A stretch of 9,879 nt of DNA from Geobacter sp. (GTDB lineage Bacteria; Desulfobacterota; Desulfuromonadia; Geobacterales; Geobacteraceae). Each line of letters opens with the position of its first letter. The first letter of the stretch is position 1. This document shows, piece by piece, positions 4,986 through 9,879 of this stretch. The notes below the pieces were generated by a model. The model saw only the letters and a program-made list of their open reading frames with translations, ran no database searches and was not told the DNA's origin. Location of the stretch: assembly GCA_003857395.1 (NCBI GenBank), contig RPRC01000217.1:1-9879 (forward strand), given 5' to 3'. The position numbers and the translations under genes were made by a program.

Positions 4986-7586
4986 TCAGGAGGCCATGTA
5001 GCAGATGACTTTTTGCCTGAACGAGTCGGCAGAAAGAAAAATGCCGTCCGAAGCACCGTCAACATCGGCTGTGTTGATAACCTTGACCGCAGCAGACCAG
5101 CGCTCCTCTTTCGGAGCATAATCCAGCAGCCGGTTCGGCATGTTGTTGAAAAATTCCTGACTGAGGGAATTATCACCCTTCTGGGGAAACAACGCCAGGT
5201 AAAGCATATCCATTTCGATAAGTTCGTTAAGAAAATGGGTACCAAGCGAAACATCCGGAACAAGATTCTCCCGCATGGTAACAATTTCGCAAACCACGGC
5301 AATGCGGTTGATATCGGTAAAGCATACGGGAATGCCGAGCGAAGCGCAGCTTGTGCCCCACCTGCCCGGCCCGATCAGCAAAATGTTCTCGTCGCCGTGC
5401 GACGAAACCGTCTGATTCAGATGACCGATCAGGCGTGCGACTTCATGCCGCTCCTGGAGGGTCAGGTTCCCGTACACCTCGGGCGTCACGTAAATGATCC
5501 GGTCAATGCGGATGTGGCGACTGTGACCAATCACGGCGCCACTCGCAGAAACGATACGTCTTTCCTCGGGAACGTCCAACGGCACCGGTGCAGTTGTATC
5601 CATCCCCTTTACCGGCAGCGGCCGGCATTGCACGATATGGATACGGTAATCCTCGTTATCCAGAAAATTCAGGGTAAACTCCACGTCAACCGGATAATCG
5701 TACGCCTCATGCAGCGCCCGAAGCATCTCTCGAATGTCCTCGACAAAAGCGGTTGTACTGAGCAGTTTGTCAAAGGTCAGAACCCAGGTCGGTCGCGTAG
5801 CATTCTCCAGACCCCAATTCGCACCATTGTCGGTCGAGGCAAACAACCTGACGGGAACATCGTGGCTCGCGGCTATGACATCCAGGAAATGCCCGGAAAC
5901 GAGCCGGTTTGCATCCAGGTCGAGATAATCCACCCGTCGCTGGGCGTATTGCCGTACTTCCTCGAAATTTACCTCGGGCCGACGATCCGGAGCATTAAGG
6001 GCAACCACGCGTGTGTAATCATCGTCAGAACGATCCACCGCGCGCGTCCCCAGACCGAAGACCAGTCGCATGACCCCTGCCTTGGGATCAATATTCTCGT
6101 TCCAGACATAGGGATTGTACGAAAAACCGACCCCCGCGGCGTGCGGATAGAAATAGCGCCCGTGAACCGAGCCCGACACCCGCATCACCAGGAGAGCCAT
6201 CTGTTCATCCTGGGCCAGAAGGCCCTTTTGCTCCCGGTAGCGCAAGGCTCTCTCGCTCAAGCTGCTGGCGTAGATGGTACGCACCGCAGAGAGGAAATCC
6301 TCCAGCCGGCGCTCGCGCGGACCCTGGTTGGGGCAAAAGACACTCTCGTACTTGCCGGCAAAGGAATTGCCGAAATTGTCCTCCAGCAACGAACTGGAGC
6401 GGACGATGATGGGTGCCTGACCGAAATAGTTCAGCATTTGCTCAAACTGCTTGACGAGATAGTCCGGAAAGTGTCCGGTAAGTATCCGCTGTCGCGCCAG
6501 TTCGGAGCCTTCGAGGAAGGTTTGCGGGTTCCGCTGCTTCTCCCGAACCCACCAGGCACCGTTGCGGACCAGAAAGGTAAAAAAGATGTCCGATCCGATG
6601 TAAAATGAATCGTGCGCTTCCAGCAACATGGTAAACCGGGAAGAGTGATTCTGCAAAATGCGCCGAGCCAGCAGCATGCCCAAGGTTTTTCCGCCGATGA
6701 GACCCGAACCGATCATCCGCCGGCGAATCTCCAGCACATCCTTCAGCTTCATATAGCGGGAAACCAGCTTGAGGATGCCCGGGTCGCGTGACATCATCAT
6801 TCTGCAAAGCCGCTGGAACATCTCGTCTTCTTTTTCGGCGGGACAGCGACCGGCGTCTACCGCCGTCTGCATTTCCTCACCTTCGGAAAATGTCCTTTCC
6901 CAGAAGCCCGGCCGGGCATTCGTATCCAGGCCCGACCAGTTGACGGAGGTGAGAATCGAGCTGATAATCGCACTGGCGGTCACGGGCAGGAATTCGCCTC
7001 CTTTCCACTCATGCAGCATGTTCATGGTCGGCGAATAACGCAGATGCACCTTCAGCGGATAAATGTAACGCTTATCCTGGAAGCGGTAGACATCAAGAAA
7101 TAGTTGGGTGGTCTCAAAGATTGGCTGAAGTGCGCGGGAAGAATGGTAATTGCGGAACAGTGCGAAATAGGCCACCGTTTCCAGGTCGAAAAGATAGGGG
7201 CAGGTCAACACGAAGAAGTTACCCAGCATCTGGTCTGAATACCAGTCCGCTGCCAACTCCGAAAGGCAGTCAAAGGCGTAGAGGGCTCCCCGTCCGGCCC
7301 ATTCAATGGTCTGGTGAATCCGAGCGATAAAGGTCTCGAATCCGGCATTGGGATCCAGCTCCACCAGCGTTACGGCTTTGTCCAGCTGAAGCAACGGCGG
7401 ATGACTGGCAAAACGGAAATATATCACCCTGCGTCCCGATGCAATACCAGCCTGGACGAAGGGGGTGGTCAATGCCTGATACTCTTCGATGCTGTCCACT
7501 TGCCAGACAATATTATCACCGGCCAGCACCCCCTTCAGGGCAGAATCGAGTCCGGGCAAACCTGTCGTAAACATTGTCTCGTACAT
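4986..7586 (-). CDS. Degenerate RecA/KaiC-like domain fused to PEP/pyruvate-binding ATP-grasp protein
   Basis: The protein has 866 residues from the ATG at 7586-7584. Residues about 1-210 resemble a RecA/KaiC-like fold (FTTGLPGLDSALKG at 6-19, hydrophobic strands VIYFRF and ALYAFD), but the Walker A loop is replaced by GDNIVWQVDS. Residues about 295-660 are the ATP-grasp half of PEP synthase/pyruvate phosphate dikinase: IGGKTLGML (297-305), IVRSSSLLEDNFGNSFAGK (394-412), FGLGTRAVDR (510-519) and the closing DVEF...IVQCRPL (634-657). The swivel domain with its phospho-histidine and the PEP-binding barrel are absent, so a full PEP synthase reaction is unlikely. A C-terminal domain carries GPGRWGTSxxxLGIPV (739-754) and SLGTHFLNEL (780-789). 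Family members are annotated only as PEP/pyruvate-binding proteins; the substrate is unknown. AGGGAG lies 13 bases before the ATG and 7 before a TTG at 7592-7590, so TTG is an alternative start. The gene is separated from gdhA by a terminator. Confidence 0.88.
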   Translation of the reverse strand: MYETMFTTGLPGLDSALKGVLAGDNIVWQVDSIEEYQALTTPFVQAGIASGRRVIYFRFASHPPLLQLDKAVTLVELDPNAGFETFIARIHQTIEWAGRGALYAFDCLSELAADWYSDQMLGNFFVLTCPYLFDLETVAYFALFRNYHSSRALQPIFETTQLFLDVYRFQDKRYIYPLKVHLRYSPTMNMLHEWKGGEFLPVTASAIISSILTSVNWSGLDTNARPGFWERTFSEGEEMQTAVDAGRCPAEKEDEMFQRLCRMMMSRDPGILKLVSRYMKLKDVLEIRRRMIGSGLIGGKTLGMLLARRILQNHSSRFTMLLEAHDSFYIGSDIFFTFLVRNGAWWVREKQRNPQTFLEGSELARQRILTGHFPDYLVKQFEQMLNYFGQAPIIVRSSSLLEDNFGNSFAGKYESVFCPNQGPRERRLEDFLSAVRTIYASSLSERALRYREQKGLLAQDEQMALLVMRVSGSVHGRYFYPHAAGVGFSYNPYVWNENIDPKAGVMRLVFGLGTRAVDRSDDDYTRVVALNAPDRRPEVNFEEVRQYAQRRVDYLDLDANRLVSGHFLDVIAASHDVPVRLFASTDNGANWGLENATRPTWVLTFDKLLSTTAFVEDIREMLRALHEAYDYPVDVEFTLNFLDNEDYRIHIVQCRPLPVKGMDTTAPVPLDVPEERRIVSASGAVIGHSRHIRIDRIIYVTPEVYGNLTLQERHEVARLIGHLNQTVSSHGDENILLIGPGRWGTSCASLGIPVCFTDINRIAVVCEIVTMRENLVPDVSLGTHFLNELIEMDMLYLALFPQKGDNSLSQEFFNNMPNRLLDYAPKEERWSAAVKVINTADVDGASDGIFLSADSFRQKVICYMAS

Positions 7587-7681
7587 ATTCAAGGATGTTC
7601 TCCCTTTCGCTGATCTGATGCCGCCAGCCACTCTCTGAGAATCAAATGCAGCTTGGAATCTATCCAGAGTTTAGCAAAAAT

Positions 7682-7687
7682 AGTATA
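7682..7687 (-). promoter_or_regulatory. Possible -10 box for the PEP-binding gene
   Basis: After the gdhA terminator the minus strand reads TATACT (7687-7682), five of six to the sigma70 -10 consensus, about 95 bases before the start codon. The region 16-20 bases upstream has no convincing -35 (TTACGT or TTGCTT only). The terminator before it implies that this gene needs its own promoter. Confidence 0.3.
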
Positions 7688-7711
7688 CGCCGTCACAAAA
7701 GATACGTAAGC

Positions 7712-7749
7712 AAAAAAAAGAGAGGCGCTGAAATTTCTTCAGTGCCTCT
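7712..7749 (-). terminator. Intrinsic terminator of gdhA
   Basis: On the minus strand AGAGGCACTGAA pairs with TTCAGCGCCTCT (7749-7738 with 7732-7721; 12 bp with one mismatch, five-base loop). After one C it is followed by a tract of eight Ts (7719-7712). It begins 40 bases after the gdhA stop codon and is a textbook rho-independent terminator. Confidence 0.92.
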
Positions 7750-7788
7750 TGTATTGTTCATTTCAGCCAGGCAAAAGCCAAGAGTCTA

Positions 7789-9207
<1,419 letters not shown>

Positions 9208-9879
9208 CTATGACAAAATTTCTGGCCAACAACTGTCTCCGAGATAGCCATGGATGGCCCGGGCAGCCTTCTTGCCGGCGCCAATGGCAAGGATAACGGT
9301 TGCAGCACCGGTTACGATATCACCCCCGGCAAAAACCCCCGGTTTGGTGGTGCGGCCGTCATCGTCAGCGATAAAGTAGCCCCGCTCATCAGTCTCGACA
9401 CCGGTAGCGGTTGACGCAACAATAGGGTTGGCCGACTGGCCGATAGCGACGATCACCATGTCTGCCGGTACGATGAATTCCGAGCCTTTTACAGGTAACG
9501 GCCGACAACGGCCCGAACTGTCCGGCTCGCCCAATTCCATGCGCAGACACTCGACACCGGTTACCCAATTGTTTTCGTTGCCGATAAAACGGATCGGGTT
9601 GACCAGGTAATTGAATTTCACCCCTTCTTCTTCGGCGTTTTCTACCTCTTCGATCCGGGCCGGCAACTCTTTGCGGCTTCTTCGGTAGAGGATGCTGGCC
9701 TCATCCGCCCCCAGTCGCAGAGACATTCGCACCGCGTCCATGGCAACGTTGCCGCCGCCAAGCACTGCGACCTTCTTGCCTTGGGCCACGGGGGTGGCGT
9801 GGCCCGGGAAATTGTGCGACTTCATCAGATTACAGCGGGTAAGGTATTCGCTGGCCGAATAGACGCCGTTCAAATTCTC
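9208..9879 (-). CDS. gltA: GltA/NfnB-type NADPH-dependent glutamate synthase-like flavoprotein, partial
   Basis: This is the C-terminal 223 codons of a gene that continues past the right edge (ENLNGVYSASEYLTR is still mid-protein). It belongs to the glutamate synthase small-subunit family. The NADP-binding loop is VLGGGNVAMDAVRMSLRLGA with RRSRKELPAR after it. ADMVIVAIGQSAN and the FAD motif GVFAGGDIVTGAATVILAIG follow, and the protein ends at TAG 9210-9208. The missing front should hold the Cys clusters and first FAD loop. Such proteins are commonly named GltA ("homotetrameric glutamate synthase"), but the same family includes NfnB/SudA, the NADPH-side subunit of ferredoxin-NADP transhydrogenases. 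The upstream gene would decide this and is outside the window. Being followed by gdhA, it could supply NADPH for glutamate formation. Confidence 0.9.
   Translation of the reverse strand, partial: ENLNGVYSASEYLTRCNLMKSHNFPGHATPVAQGKKVAVLGGGNVAMDAVRMSLRLGADEASILYRRSRKELPARIEEVENAEEEGVKFNYLVNPIRFIGNENNWVTGVECLRMELGEPDSSGRCRPLPVKGSEFIVPADMVIVAIGQSANPIVASTATGVETDERGYFIADDDGRTTKPGVFAGGDIVTGAATVILAIGAGKKAARAIHGYLGDSCWPEILS

Noticed and set aside
4899..6608. Long plus-strand open frame of 569 codons
   Set aside because: It lies antisense to the well-supported PEP-binding protein, has no recognisable domain and reads as low-complexity basic sequence. It is a shadow frame.

Overview
The window looks like chromosomal DNA of a Geobacter-like member of the Desulfuromonadota. 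This is an inference from protein flavour (a GltA/NfnB-type flavoprotein beside a GdhA-type glutamate dehydrogenase, a degenerate RecA/KaiC-like domain fused to a PEP/pyruvate-binding ATP-grasp protein, a hybrid histidine kinase) and from a palindromic interspersed repeat that I associate with Geobacter genomes. No rRNA or other marker fixes the taxon.

The left third (about 1-3530) is a graveyard. On the minus strand a two-component hybrid kinase has lost its front and the middle of its receiver and carries a frameshift. On the plus strand a short-chain dehydrogenase keeps its start and its last half but lacks the middle. On the minus strand an RtcB RNA-ligase remnant lacks both its amino-terminal part and its catalytic histidine end. 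Then follow an AT-rich stretch with several hairpins, the first codons of a probable ISL3-type transposase, and the tail of a serine recombinase that reads into the antisense strand of a tRNA-Asn gene. The far left edge may hold the start of another minus-strand gene.

The middle (3490-4985) contains an intact tRNA-Asn(GTT) with a good sigma70-type promoter and a terminator. Next come a cryptic region open in several frames, a small DUF6173-like gene, an AT-rich gap, and a 119-bp element with 17-bp terminal inverted repeats. A relative of that element abuts the truncated end of the kinase remnant.

The right half (4986-9879) is healthy, all on the minus strand. A GltA/NfnB-type NADPH-linked flavoprotein runs off the right edge. 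It is followed by gdhA (NADP-type glutamate dehydrogenase) with a strong intrinsic terminator, and then by a large PEP/pyruvate-binding protein with its own leader. The first two plausibly act together in NADPH supply and ammonium assimilation. The role of the third is not known from sequence.

I found no CRISPR array, no obvious defence system and no complete mobile element. The most interesting features are the repeat family, the recombinase/tRNA overlap, the repeated pattern of internal gene deletions, and the pseudo-RecA/PEP-synthase fusion.
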